A stretch of 64,000 nucleotides of DNA from CAZYQW01 sp964649825 (GTDB taxonomy: Bacteria; Planctomycetota; B15-G4; JADJEK01): positions 32,401 through 96,400 of the forward strand of contig CAZYQW010000089.1 of assembly GCA_964649825.1 (NCBI GenBank). The letters run 5' to 3'. Position numbers and translations under genes: made by a program. Shown here piece by piece: positions 51,765 to 61,098 of this stretch (its first letter is position 1; each line of letters opens with the position of its first letter). A model generated the notes under the pieces. That model had not been told where the DNA came from. It ran no database searches and saw only the letters and a list, made by a program, of their open reading frames with translations.

Positions 51765-52520
51765 TCAGTTCACCGTGACGCCGCCGTTCACCACCAGCGT
51801 CTGACCGGTCACGAACCCGGCCTCCTCGCTCGCCAGGTAGACCACGGCGTGAGCGACGTCGGCCGGCACGCCCCAGCGGCCGAGCGGGATGCCGGCGAGG
51901 TACGCGTCCTTCGTCTCCTGCGGGTCGTTCTCGTGCCGCTCCACGGGAATCCAACCGGGCGAGATCATGTTCACGGTGATGCCGAACGGGGCGAGCTCGT
52001 TCGCCATGCTGCGCGTCCAGCCCCGTTGTCCGCCCTTCGCCGCGACGTAGGCGCTGAAGTTGCCGACGCCACGGTCATACACCTCGGAGCCGATGTTGAT
52101 GATGCGTCCGAACCGCTGCTCCTTCATGTGCGGCAGGCAGGCCCGCGCGAGCAGGAACGGGCTCTTGATGAAGAAGTCGACCATGCGCTGATAGAACGGC
52201 CAGTCGTACTCCTCGATCGGCATCTGCGGCTGCTCACACGTCGCGTTCGGGATCAGGACGTCGACCGGACCGAGGTCGTGCGTCACCTCGCGCACGAGCC
52301 GCTCGACCTCCGCGGCATCCGTGACGTCGGCCCGCACGAGGATCCCCTCGCCGCCCGCGGCCTCGAGCTCGGCCAACGCGCGCTCGGCCCGCTCGCGGTC
52401 GTTCGCGTAGTTCAGCGCCACCCGCGCACCGGCGCGGCCGAGTTCGATCGCCATCGCCTTGCCGAGTCCGGTCGAGGAGCCGGTCACGAGCGCGACGCGG
52501 CCGTTGAACGTCTGAGTCAT
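51765..52520 (-). CDS. Short-chain dehydrogenase/reductase (SDR)
   Basis: NAD(P)-dependent oxidoreductase of 251 residues. The cofactor motif is ALVTGSSTGLGKAMAIELGR, the NAG-like motif is VLIPNATCEQ, the catalytic serine is in IINIGSEVYDRG, and Tyr/Lys are in FSAYVAAKGGQRG. The C terminus reads GIPLGRWGVPADVAHAVVYL, then GFVTGQTLVVNGGVTVN, as in classical SDRs. Asn (NYANDRERAE) after strand two hints at NADPH use. The ATG overlaps the mutarotase stop (ATGA), so a sugar dehydrogenase role is likely, but substrate is unknown. Confidence 0.9.
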   Translation of the reverse strand: MTQTFNGRVALVTGSSTGLGKAMAIELGRAGARVALNYANDRERAERALAELEAAGGEGILVRADVTDAAEVERLVREVTHDLGPVDVLIPNATCEQPQMPIEEYDWPFYQRMVDFFIKSPFLLARACLPHMKEQRFGRIINIGSEVYDRGVGNFSAYVAAKGGQRGWTRSMANELAPFGITVNMISPGWIPVERHENDPQETKDAYLAGIPLGRWGVPADVAHAVVYLASEEAGFVTGQTLVVNGGVTVN

Positions 52521-53701
52521 GGTCTCTGATCCGTCTGGTCCATCTGGTCCGTCACGGAGAAGTGGTGCACGGTCGTCTGGCGGTACGTGGCGCCCGGTTC
52601 CAGGATCGTCGAGGGAAACGCGGCGTGGTGGACCGAGTCGGGGAAGTGCTGCGTCTCGAGGCAGAGCGCGCCGCGATGGGCGTAGGCGCGGCCGCCCTTG
52701 CCCGTCGCTCCGTTCAGGAAGTTGCCCGAGTAGAACTGGATCCCCGGCTCGGTCGTGAAGATCTCGAGCACGCGGCCGGACACCGGATCAGCGAGCCGCG
52801 CCGCGCGTCGCACCGTCCCGGCGCCGGACTCGACGACGAAGTTATGGTCGTAGCCGAGCGCCGCCGTCCCCTCGAGCGCCGCGATCCGATCGCCGATCCG
52901 ACGCGGCGTCGTGAAGTCGAGCGGCGTGCCCTCGACGGCGACGACCTCGCCGGTCGGAATCAACGTATCGTCCGCCGGCGTGTAGCGCGTGGCGTCGAGC
53001 TCGAGCACGTGCTCGAGGATCGTGCCGTTCCCCGCCCCGGCGAGGTTCCAGTACGCGTGGTTCGTGAGATTCAGCGGCGTCCGCGCGTCCGACGTCGCGG
53101 TGTAGTCGATGCGAAGCTCGTCCGCGTCGGTGAGCGTGTAGGTCACCTCGACCCGCACGGCGCCGGGATACCCCTCCTCGCCGGCCGGGCTGTCGTAGCG
53201 GAACCGGACCGCCGCGCCGTCCAGCGACTCGGCGGAGAACATTCGCTGGCCGAATCCGCGCTCTCCGCCGTGGAGGTGGTTCGGCCCGTTGTTCACGGCG
53301 AGGGTGTATTCCTTGCCGTCGAGCGAGAACCGACCCTTCGCGATACGGTTCGCGACGCGGCCCGTCGTGCAGCCGAAGTATTGGTTCGCGTCCGACTCGT
53401 AGCCCGCGACCTGGTCGAAGCCGAGCACGACGTCGACCATGGCTCCGGCACGATCCGGCACGTGCATCTCCACGAGCGTCGCGCCGAAGTCGGTGACGCG
53501 CGCCACGAGACCCCGCGAGTTCTCCAGAGTAAAGAGCGTAGCCGGTGCTCCGGCTTTCGTGGTTCCGAACGGCGCGGTCCGGACCGGCGCGTCGGCGGGT
53601 TTTCGTTCCGACATGGTCTCGAGGCTGCCACAAGACGTGAAGGCGAACGGGATCGCCGCGGCCCACGCCGCGGCACGAAGGATGCCTGCGATTGCGGTCA
53701 T
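52517..53701 (-). CDS. galM: Aldose 1-epimerase (mutarotase), predicted lipoprotein
   Basis: Interconverts the anomers of aldoses. The 394-residue protein starts with MTAIAGILRAAAWAAAIPFA and a lipobox-like FTSC, so it is probably exported and lipid-anchored. The GalM domain is complete: GATLVEMHVPDRAGAMVDVV, LGFDQVAGYESDANQYFGCT, GRVANRIAKGRFSLDGKEY, NNGPNHLHGGERGFGQRMF with catalytic histidine, NLTNHAYWNLAG with the second histidine, and YSGNFLNGATGKGG. The catalytic glutamate is in LCLETQHFPDSVHH. It follows the sugar permease gene by 98 bases and overlaps the SDR start. Exported mutarotases fit with sugar uptake. Confidence 0.93.
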   Translation of the reverse strand: MTAIAGILRAAAWAAAIPFAFTSCGSLETMSERKPADAPVRTAPFGTTKAGAPATLFTLENSRGLVARVTDFGATLVEMHVPDRAGAMVDVVLGFDQVAGYESDANQYFGCTTGRVANRIAKGRFSLDGKEYTLAVNNGPNHLHGGERGFGQRMFSAESLDGAAVRFRYDSPAGEEGYPGAVRVEVTYTLTDADELRIDYTATSDARTPLNLTNHAYWNLAGAGNGTILEHVLELDATRYTPADDTLIPTGEVVAVEGTPLDFTTPRRIGDRIAALEGTAALGYDHNFVVESGAGTVRRAARLADPVSGRVLEIFTTEPGIQFYSGNFLNGATGKGGRAYAHRGALCLETQHFPDSVHHAAFPSTILEPGATYRQTTVHHFSVTDQMDQTDQRP

Positions 53702-53799
53702 CGGATCATCGACCTTCCTCGAACGAGGACGCGCGTCGCCCGGGTTCGGAGGTCAACCTACCAAGTCGCACAGCCGCGTCCGACTCCTCGCCCGTGGTT

Positions 53800-54963
53800 T
53801 CATCCCCGAGTCCGCGTCGACCTCTCGGACGCCGCGATCGCACCGTCGATCTCGCGGCGGCGGCGCGCCACGTAGCGCTTGACGAGCTCATCGGTGATCA
53901 CGCCGAGCAGGATCACCGCCCCGATGATGGCGAACTCGAGCTGGGTGGGAATCCCGAGCAAGTTGATCGAGTTGTACAGGACGCGCATCACCGCCGCCCC
54001 GATCACGACCCCGACGATCGACGCCTCGCCGCCGCGCAGGCTGCATCCGCCGAGCACCGCGGCCGCGATCGCGTACAGCTCGTAGAAGTTTCCCTGCGAC
54101 GCGGGTTGGATCGAGTTGACGTCGAGCGCGAACAGCACACCGCCGACTCCGGCCAGCAGCGAACAGACGACGTACGCGAGGATGACGACGCGGTCCGTAT
54201 CGATGCCGCTGTAGCGCGCGGCCGGTTCGCTGTTGCCGACGGCGAAGAGGTACCTCCCCCACACGGTCCGCTGCAGGAGGAGGCTCGAGAGGAACGCGAG
54301 ACCGAGCAGGAACAGGAACGGCGCCGGCGCCCTCAGCTCCGACACCACCGGGATCTCGACGAACGTCGCCGCCAACCCGAGCGCGAGGATGACGGCGGAC
54401 GCGACCAGAGGGGCGCGGCTCCGCCCGCGCCAGGCGAGCGCCGGAACGCCAAAGCAGGCGATCGCGATCCCCCCGACCGCGACGGCGACGGTCGCCATCG
54501 AGCACGGCAGTCCCGTCGCGAGTGCGCGCAGCCCCGGGTAGGCGGAGCCGAAGCCGAGCGTCTGATCGTCGGTGAGGTAGCGAGCGAAGCCCCGGTAGAA
54601 GAGGAGGCCGCAGAGCGTGACGACGAACGGCTGCAGGCGCAGCTTCGTGATCATGAGCCCGTGGACGAGGCCGATCGCGGCGGAGACGGCGAGCACCAGC
54701 CCGAGCGACGCGCCGACGCCGAGGCCGTTGCGGACGAGGAACCACGGCAGGAGGCAGCCGACCAACCCAACGACCGAGCCGATCGAGAGGTCGATGCCGC
54801 CGGTGATGATGACGAAGGCGACACCGATCGAGAGCACGCCGAACAAGGCGCTCCAGCGCACGATGTTCTGCAGATTGTACGGTTCGACGAAGTCGGGGTT
54901 CAGCCCGGCGGTGACCGCGGCGACCGCGACGAGAAGCCCGAGGATGCCGAGGACCTTCTTCAC
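53800..54963 (-). CDS. Sugar ABC transporter permease (RbsC-like)
   Basis: Membrane subunit of a carbohydrate importer of the ribose/xylose/galactose (CUT2) class. The GTG at 54963 overlaps the ATPase stop (GTGA) and gives 387 residues. It starts MKKVLGILGLLVAVAAVTAG and has about ten helices. Family marks are VAFVIITGGIDLSIGSVVGL, MITKLRLQPFVVTLCGLLFY, GNSEPAARYSGIDTDRVVIL and YAIAAAVLGGCSLRGGEASI. It is longer than RbsC (about 320), with an extra hydrophobic segment in the middle (ALAWRGRSRAPLVASAVILA), as in some xylose permeases (XylH). It pairs with the ATPase and binding protein. Confidence 0.93.
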   Translation of the reverse strand: MKKVLGILGLLVAVAAVTAGLNPDFVEPYNLQNIVRWSALFGVLSIGVAFVIITGGIDLSIGSVVGLVGCLLPWFLVRNGLGVGASLGLVLAVSAAIGLVHGLMITKLRLQPFVVTLCGLLFYRGFARYLTDDQTLGFGSAYPGLRALATGLPCSMATVAVAVGGIAIACFGVPALAWRGRSRAPLVASAVILALGLAATFVEIPVVSELRAPAPFLFLLGLAFLSSLLLQRTVWGRYLFAVGNSEPAARYSGIDTDRVVILAYVVCSLLAGVGGVLFALDVNSIQPASQGNFYELYAIAAAVLGGCSLRGGEASIVGVVIGAAVMRVLYNSINLLGIPTQLEFAIIGAVILLGVITDELVKRYVARRRREIDGAIAASERSTRTRG

Positions 54964-56492
54964 GTCGCCGCGTTCGCCGGGATCGATCCGGTGGCCAGGC
55001 GCATGACCGCCTCCTCGGTCAGCGCGTCCCGCGAGAGCTCGCCGGCAATCCGGCCCGCGTGCATGACGAGGGCCCGATCGGAGAGGGTGAGGATCTCCTC
55101 CATCTCGCTCGACGCAAACAGCACGGCGACCCCGCCGTCCACCAGTCGGCGGATCAGGGCGTAGATCTCCTGGCGCGCGCCGACGTCGATGCCGCGCGTC
55201 GGCTCGTCGAGCAGGAGGAGACGCGGACGGATCGCGAGCCATTTCGCGAGTACCACCTTCTGCTGGTTTCCGCCGGAGAGCACGCCGGCGACCTGCTCGA
55301 TCCCCGCCGCCCGGATCGACAGGGCATCGATCATCTCGTGCGCGAGCGCCTCCTCGCGGGAACGGTCGATGATTCCGCGCGCGGCCGGGCGGGAGCGCGC
55401 GACGACGCCGATGTTCTCGACGAGCGCCATCTCCAGGAACAGCCCGTGCTGCTTCCGGTCCTCGGGAACGAAACCGATCCCGGCCCGCACCGCGTCCTTC
55501 GGGCGTCGGATCGTCGCCGGCACGCCTTCGATCGAGATGCGCCCGGCCTCGCGGCGATCGATGCAGAACAACGCGCGCAGCAGCTCGGTCCGTCCCGCGC
55601 CGACGAGGCCGGCGATCCCGACCAGTTCGCCCCGCCGCACCGCGAAGTCGACGCGCTCCCCGGGGTACGCCGTCGTGCGAAGCCCGTCTACCGCGAGCAC
55701 GACCGTTCCGCCGACCCGACCGCGAACCGAGCGATCGATGCGGACGTCGCGGCCGACCATCAACCGCACCATCGCGTCGCGATCGATCTCTTCGCGCGCG
55801 AGTTCGCCGGCGTTCCTGCCGTCGCGAAGCACGACGACCCGGTCGGCGATCGCTTTCACCTCGCCGAGACGGTGAGAGATGTAGACGATCGACACGCCGC
55901 GCTCCCGAAGCGACCGGAGCACGCGAAACAGGTGGTCGGACTCGGCGAGCGAAAGAGACGAGGTCGGCTCGTCGAGGATGAGGACGCGGGCGTCCTGCGC
56001 CAGCGCCTTGACGATCTCGACGCTCTGCTGCTCGCCGATCGCGAGTGAACCGACGATCTCGTCCGGCGAGACTCTGGCACCGATCCGTTCGAGCGCGGCC
56101 GACGACTGCTCGCGCACGGCCGCCTCGTCGATCACCCCGAACCGCCGCGGCTCGCGGCCCAGGAAGATGTTGGCACCGACCGAGAGGTTCGTCGCCAGGC
56201 ACAGCTCCTGGTGGATCAGCACGATCCCGAGATCGATGGCGCGGCGCGACGATCCGATCGTGACCGGCGCCCCGTCGATCGCCAGCGTTCCCTCGTCCGG
56301 CGATTCGATGCCGGCGAGGACCTTCATGAACGTGCTCTTGCCCGCCCCGTTCTCCCCGACCACCGCCACGATCTCGCCGCGGCGCAGGGTCAGGCTCGCC
56401 CCGTCGAGCGCGATCACGCCGGGAAACCGCTTCGTGATCCCACGCGCCTCGAGGATCGGTCGATCGCCGGCGCGAGCCGCCGCGTCCGTCAT
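54960..56492 (-). CDS. Sugar ABC transporter ATPase with two ABC domains (RbsA/MglA-like)
   Basis: 510 residues with two fused ATPase domains, the CUT2 form. Domain 1 has the Walker A GENGAGKSTFMKVLAG, a variant signature LAIGEQQSVEIVKALA, and Walker B VLILDEPTSSLS. Domain 2 has the degenerate Walker A IAGLVGAGRTELLRALF, the signature LSGGNQQKVVLAKWLA and Walker B LLLDEPTRGIDVGARQ. FVPEDRKQHGLFLEM is a family mark. The ATG overlaps the stop of the binding-protein gene and the stop overlaps the permease start, so the three are translated together. Confidence 0.96.
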   Translation of the reverse strand: MTDAAARAGDRPILEARGITKRFPGVIALDGASLTLRRGEIVAVVGENGAGKSTFMKVLAGIESPDEGTLAIDGAPVTIGSSRRAIDLGIVLIHQELCLATNLSVGANIFLGREPRRFGVIDEAAVREQSSAALERIGARVSPDEIVGSLAIGEQQSVEIVKALAQDARVLILDEPTSSLSLAESDHLFRVLRSLRERGVSIVYISHRLGEVKAIADRVVVLRDGRNAGELAREEIDRDAMVRLMVGRDVRIDRSVRGRVGGTVVLAVDGLRTTAYPGERVDFAVRRGELVGIAGLVGAGRTELLRALFCIDRREAGRISIEGVPATIRRPKDAVRAGIGFVPEDRKQHGLFLEMALVENIGVVARSRPAARGIIDRSREEALAHEMIDALSIRAAGIEQVAGVLSGGNQQKVVLAKWLAIRPRLLLLDEPTRGIDVGARQEIYALIRRLVDGGVAVLFASSEMEEILTLSDRALVMHAGRIAGELSRDALTEEAVMRLATGSIPANAAT

Positions 56493-57511
56493 GAACCGCT
56501 CTCGACGAGCGACTTCAGCTCGTCCCAGAACGTGCGGCAGTTCTCGGCGCGAACGACGCGCACCGGAACGTCGACGACGCCGTCCGGAGGCAGCACGTCC
56601 TGTCCGCGGGCGAGGCCCGCAAGGATGCGCACCGACTCGTAACCGTACTGGTACGGCTGCTGCGTGACGGTGCCGTAGACGTGGCCGTCGAGGATCCCCT
56701 GCAACGTCGCGTCGGCCTCATCGAACGCGACGATCTTCACCTGCCCGAGCCGGCCCGCCCCCCGCAACGCCTCGACGCAGGCGGGCGCGTTGTACGCGAA
56801 CAACCCCACCATCACGCCGAGATCGGGGTGAAGCGAGAGAGCGTCCTCCGCGTTCGACTTGGCTCTCGCGTAGTCGAACTGGTCGGTCCGCGTGTCGAGG
56901 ATCGTGAACCGTTCTCCCGCGAGCGGCGGCCCGGGCCCGTCGTAGCGGCCGGCATCGACCGAACGATCCAACAGCTCGTCGATGATGCCCTGGCGGCGCT
57001 TCCTCGCGTTGTCCTGCTCGAGCCGGCCGACGAACAGCATCACCGAGCCGCCTTCCGGGCGCGCCTCCTTCACGAGCTTGCCGCACTCGCGCCCGGCGAG
57101 GTAGTTGTCCATGCCGACGAAACAGAGCCGCTCCGTGCCCGGCGCGTCCGAGTCGTGGGTGATGACGCGGGTCCGGCCGCACGCCTCGTTCACGAGCTCG
57201 GCCTGGTTCACGCCGTCGATGGGACTGATCGCGATGCCGTCGACCCCGATCGCGAGCAGTTCCTCGACGATCCGTTTCTGATCGACGATGCCGTTCGCCG
57301 GCATCTTCACGTCGCACCGGACGTCGAACTCCTTGGCGCCGGCCTTCACCCCCGCCGCGGCGATCGTCCAGAACGGATCGACTCCGTTCGTCACGTAGGC
57401 GAGGCGCGGCCGGCCGCCGGCGTCCGAGTCACGGCACGCGGGGAAGACGACGAGGGCGAAGGCGGCCGCCAACGGGGCGAGCCGGACGGCCGGGAGTCGG
57501 GTCGAGAGCAT
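56489..57511 (-). CDS. Sugar-binding lipoprotein of the ABC importer (RbsB-like)
   Basis: Type I periplasmic binding protein of 340 residues. The ATG at 57511 gives a lipoprotein signal, RLAPLAAAFALVVFPACRDS, with lipobox FPAC. The two-domain fold is visible as RLAYVTNGVDPFWTIAAAGV, ELLAIGVDGIAISPIDGVNQ, RVITHDSDAPGTERLCFVGM, YLAGRECGKLVKEARPEGGS and IVAFDEADATLQGILDGHVY, then GTVTQQPYQYGYESV. These are the standard RbsB-like positions. The sugar cannot be named; the mutarotase and SDR downstream point to a hexose or pentose aldose. It is the first gene of the five-gene unit, facing a 198-base divergent promoter region. Confidence 0.94.
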   Translation of the reverse strand: MLSTRLPAVRLAPLAAAFALVVFPACRDSDAGGRPRLAYVTNGVDPFWTIAAAGVKAGAKEFDVRCDVKMPANGIVDQKRIVEELLAIGVDGIAISPIDGVNQAELVNEACGRTRVITHDSDAPGTERLCFVGMDNYLAGRECGKLVKEARPEGGSVMLFVGRLEQDNARKRRQGIIDELLDRSVDAGRYDGPGPPLAGERFTILDTRTDQFDYARAKSNAEDALSLHPDLGVMVGLFAYNAPACVEALRGAGRLGQVKIVAFDEADATLQGILDGHVYGTVTQQPYQYGYESVRILAGLARGQDVLPPDGVVDVPVRVVRAENCRTFWDELKSLVESGS

Positions 57512-57667
57512 GAGGTCGTCCACCGTCGGATCGGGAGGACCACATCCTAAGACTCGAGGCCCGCGCAAGAGTAGCTTCCCCCGACTCGGAGGAGACTCGG
57601 AGGGCGAATCGGGGCCGACTCAGGGCCGGCGGATGACCGCTCCGCCCGTGGTTTCGGAACGAACGAA

Positions 57668-57697
57668 GGCCGTCCTTCCCCTATCCTGGCGACGGCC
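57668..57697 (+). promoter_or_regulatory. Inverted repeat around a -10-like box before the PSD1 gene
   Basis: GGCCGTC (57668-57674) and GACGGCC (57691-57697) are perfect inverted arms separated by 16 bases that include TATCCT (57682-57687), a fair -10 match. The repeat ends 12 bases before the ATG at 57710. It could be an operator or a leader hairpin. Confidence 0.4.
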
Positions 57698-57709
57698 TCG
57701 GATCCATCG

Positions 57710-60700
57710 ATGAACTCGCGCCGACTCCTCATCGTCCTTCTGTTCGGTACGTCGCTCGGCCTCCCCGTCGGGGTCGCCGCCGGGGCCGAGCCGTCGCCGC
57801 TCGACGAGATCCTCCCCCTTCTCGAGGAGAACTGCTTCCGCTGCCACGGCGGGCGCGACCGGATCAAGGGTGGCCTGCGCCTGACGAGCCGGGCCGCTCT
57901 CCTCGAAGGGGGCGACAGCGGCCCCGCGATCGACCTCGTCACGCCGGACCGAAGCCTGCTGCTCCGGATGATCCGGTACGAGGACGACGATCACCAGATG
58001 CCGCCGAAGGGGAAGCTCGAGGCGGCATCGATCGACGCGCTGGCGCGGTGGGTGCACGCGGGCGCGCCGTGGACCGACGCGGACGGCGCGCCGATGCCCG
58101 GGCGGGACGCCGAGGCGGACGAGCCCTCGTCGTCGCTCCGCGAGCCGCCGATCGAGCCATGGCGGTACGGCCGGCTCGCGCGGCCCGCCGTGCCGCTCGT
58201 GAACGACGCCGCGTGGAGCGCGAACCCGATCGACGCCTTCATCCTCGCCAAGCTCGAGGCGAACGACCTGCGACCGGCGCCGCGCGCCGATCGGATCTCC
58301 CTCCTGCGTCGGGTGACGTTCGACCTGACCGGGCTCCCCCCATCGCCGGACGAAGCGGCCGAGTTCCTCGCCGACGAGTCGGAGGAGGCGTACACGAAGC
58401 TCGTCGAGCGGCTCCTCGCGTCCCCTCGCTACGGCGAGCACTGGGGCCGCCACTGGCTCGACCTCGTCCGCTACGCCGAGACGAACGGCTACGAGCGCGA
58501 CACCGACAAACCGTTCATCTGGCGCTACCGCGACTACGTCATCGACGCGTTCAACGAGGACAAGCCGTACGACCGATTCATCCTCGAGCAACTGGCCGGA
58601 GACGAGCTCGACGACGTGACGCGCGAGTCGCTCATCGCCACCGGGTACCTCCGTCTGATGCAGTGGGACGACGAGCCGGGGCAGGGTGCGCTCCAGGCGC
58701 GCTACGACGTCCTCGATGACGTCGTCTCGACCACCAGCCAAGTGTTCCTCGGCGTGACGATCGGCTGCGCGCGCTGCCACGACCACAAGAAGGATCCGAT
58801 CCCGCAGGCCGACTACTACCGCTTCCTGTCGTTCTTCCACGGCATCGACGACATGCGCGTCGACGGACCGCTGACCGAGATCGCGACGCCCGAAGAGCGG
58901 GCCGTCCACGACCGGGCCGTCGCAGAGAAACGGGCCGAGCTCGGGGCGCTGGAGGTGCAGCGGCTCGCGCTCGAGGCCGACTTCAAAGTGCAGTTGCTCG
59001 CGCGCGACGGGATCGGCCTCGCGCCGCCGGCGATGCGCGACCTGCGCTACCGCTTCTATCGCGACACGTGGGACGAGTTGCCCGACTTCGACGCGCTCCG
59101 TCCCGAGTCGACGGGAACGCTCGAGTCCGGGATGTTCGACCTGTCGCCGGCGACGCGGGCCGAGTCGATCGGGTTCGTCTTCGAGGGGACGCTCTCGATC
59201 CCGGCCGACGGGGAGTACCGTTTCTTCGTCGATTCGAACGACGGCGCCCGGCTCTCGGTGGCGGGGACGGTCGTCGTCGATCACGACGGCGTCCACCGGC
59301 TCGGCGATCGGCGCGAGGGAGGGATCGCGCTCGCGCGCGGCGACGTGCCCGTGCGGCTCGACTACTTCAACCGCGACGGCGCGGGCGCGCTCCGCGTCTG
59401 GTGGTCGCGCGAGCCGGCGGCGTGGCGCTACACCTTCGACGACCCCGGCCCGGACTGGGCGAACCCGGAGTTCGACGACTCCGCGTGGCTCGAGGGCTCG
59501 CCGGGCTTCGGCACGCGCGCCACGCCGGGCGCCGAGGTCGGCACCGAGTGGTCGACACGCGACGTCTGGATGCGGCGGACGTTCGTCTGGAACCGGGCCG
59601 GCGCGGCGCGCCTCACGTTCGCGGGCCACCACGATGACGACGTCGCCGTGTTCGTCAACGGCACGCGCGTGCTCCAGCGAGACGGATACGTCGTCCGCTA
59701 CGACGAGCTGGCGCCGGACGGCGGCGCGGTGGACGCCGCGGTCCAGGGTGCCAACCTCATCGCCGTCCGCGGCTCGCAGGACTTCGGCGGACAGTACGTC
59801 CACGTCGAACCGGTGCGGCGAGACGAGCTCGACTGGGTCGCCGCCGCCGACCTCGCGTTCGGACGGTACCCCCTCTCCGTCGACGCGACGCGCGTCGGCG
59901 TGCTCGACGTGCTCGCCGCGATCGAGGGGGACGTGACCGGCGTCTGGCCGGCCGAGAAGGTCACGCGCTATCGCGAGCTCCGCGAGTCGATCCGTCGCGT
60001 CGCCCAGCGCGAGGTCCCGCTCCCGCGCGCGTTCGCGGTGCGCGAGCGCGGCCCGACCGTCGCGGGCCTCCACGTCCACGTCCGCGGCAACGCCCACGCG
60101 CTCGGCGAGGAGGTCGAACCCGCGTTTCCGGCGATCCTCGGCAAGGACGACGTCCCCGTCGTCCCTCCTCCGGGGCTCGATGCGTCGTCCTCCGGCCGCC
60201 GGCGCGCGCTCGCCGAGTGGATCGCGGCCCCCGACAACCCGATGACCGCGCGGGTGATGGCGAATCGGATCTGGCAGTTCCACTTCGGGCGCGGCATCGC
60301 GAAGTCGCCGAGCGACTTCGGCGCGCTCGGCGAGGGTTCCACGCACCCCGAACTCCTCGACTGGCTCGCCGCGGAGTTCGTCGCGCGCGGCTTCAGCATG
60401 AAGGCGATGCACCGTCTGGTCCTGTCGTCGAACGCGTACCGGATGTCGTCGCGCTCCGACCCCGTCGCGAGCGAGGTCGATCCCGAGAACGATCTCTTCT
60501 GGCGGTTCGACATGCGCCGGCTGTCGGCCGAGGAGATCCGGGACTCGATGATCGCGATGACGGGACGACAGAACGAGAAGCGCGGGGGCCCGAGCTTCTT
60601 CTCCCGCATGCCGCACGAGGCACTCGCCACGTCGTCCCGTCCCGGCGACGTCTGGGGCCGCTCGCCCGAGGAGGAGACGTTCCGCCGGAGCGTGTACATC

Positions 60701-61069
60701 AAGGTGAAGCGCTCGCTGGTCACTCCGATCCTCGCTCGCTTCGACGCGGCGGACACCGACGCGAGCTGCCCGGTGCGGTTCAAGACGACCCAGCCGACGC
60801 AAGCGCTGACGCTCCTGAACGGTGAGTTCGCCAACGAGATGGCGTCGCTGTTCGCGGTGCGCCTCGGCCGGGACGGAGGAAGCGACGTCGCGCACCGGAT
60901 CCACCGCGCCTACGCGCTCGCGCTCTCGCGGCCGCCGAGCGCGACCGAAGTCGAGAGCAACGAACGCTTCATCGCGGAGTGGGATCACCACAGCGGCGCC
61001 GCCGGCGAGGGCCTCACGGCGTTCTGTTTGATGATGTTGAACTTGAACGAGTTCGTCTATCTCGATTGA
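57710..61069 (+). CDS. Planctomycete PSD1-type protein: PSCyt1, DUF1549, PA14-like, jelly-roll, DUF1553
   Basis: An exported 1119-residue protein typical of planctomycetes. After a signal peptide (LLIVLLFGTSLGLPVGVAAG) comes a cytochrome-like PSCyt1 domain with NCFRCHGG (Cys42, Cys45, His46). DUF1549 follows, with NPIDAFILAKLEANDLRPAP, LLRRVTFDLTGLPPSPDEAA and HWGRHWLDLVRYAETNGYER. A CARCHDHKKDPIPQADYY site is next. Residues about 491-570 are PA14-like (SIPADGEYRFFVDSNDGARL) and 575-705 a jelly-roll (DVWMRRTFVWNRAGAARLTF). DUF1553 closes it (MTARVMANRIWQFHFGRGIA, TQPTQALTLLNGEF). It is paired with a DUF1501 protein, as usual. Possibly polysaccharide breakdown; function unproven. Confidence 0.92.
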   Translation: MNSRRLLIVLLFGTSLGLPVGVAAGAEPSPLDEILPLLEENCFRCHGGRDRIKGGLRLTSRAALLEGGDSGPAIDLVTPDRSLLLRMIRYEDDDHQMPPKGKLEAASIDALARWVHAGAPWTDADGAPMPGRDAEADEPSSSLREPPIEPWRYGRLARPAVPLVNDAAWSANPIDAFILAKLEANDLRPAPRADRISLLRRVTFDLTGLPPSPDEAAEFLADESEEAYTKLVERLLASPRYGEHWGRHWLDLVRYAETNGYERDTDKPFIWRYRDYVIDAFNEDKPYDRFILEQLAGDELDDVTRESLIATGYLRLMQWDDEPGQGALQARYDVLDDVVSTTSQVFLGVTIGCARCHDHKKDPIPQADYYRFLSFFHGIDDMRVDGPLTEIATPEERAVHDRAVAEKRAELGALEVQRLALEADFKVQLLARDGIGLAPPAMRDLRYRFYRDTWDELPDFDALRPESTGTLESGMFDLSPATRAESIGFVFEGTLSIPADGEYRFFVDSNDGARLSVAGTVVVDHDGVHRLGDRREGGIALARGDVPVRLDYFNRDGAGALRVWWSREPAAWRYTFDDPGPDWANPEFDDSAWLEGSPGFGTRATPGAEVGTEWSTRDVWMRRTFVWNRAGAARLTFAGHHDDDVAVFVNGTRVLQRDGYVVRYDELAPDGGAVDAAVQGANLIAVRGSQDFGGQYVHVEPVRRDELDWVAAADLAFGRYPLSVDATRVGVLDVLAAIEGDVTGVWPAEKVTRYRELRESIRRVAQREVPLPRAFAVRERGPTVAGLHVHVRGNAHALGEEVEPAFPAILGKDDVPVVPPPGLDASSSGRRRALAEWIAAPDNPMTARVMANRIWQFHFGRGIAKSPSDFGALGEGSTHPELLDWLAAEFVARGFSMKAMHRLVLSSNAYRMSSRSDPVASEVDPENDLFWRFDMRRLSAEEIRDSMIAMTGRQNEKRGGPSFFSRMPHEALATSSRPGDVWGRSPEEETFRRSVYIKVKRSLVTPILARFDAADTDASCPVRFKTTQPTQALTLLNGEFANEMASLFAVRLGRDGGSDVAHRIHRAYALALSRPPSATEVESNERFIAEWDHHSGAAGEGLTAFCLMMLNLNEFVYLD

Positions 61070-61098
61070 GCATCGCGAACGAGCGAGGACGGAGCGTC

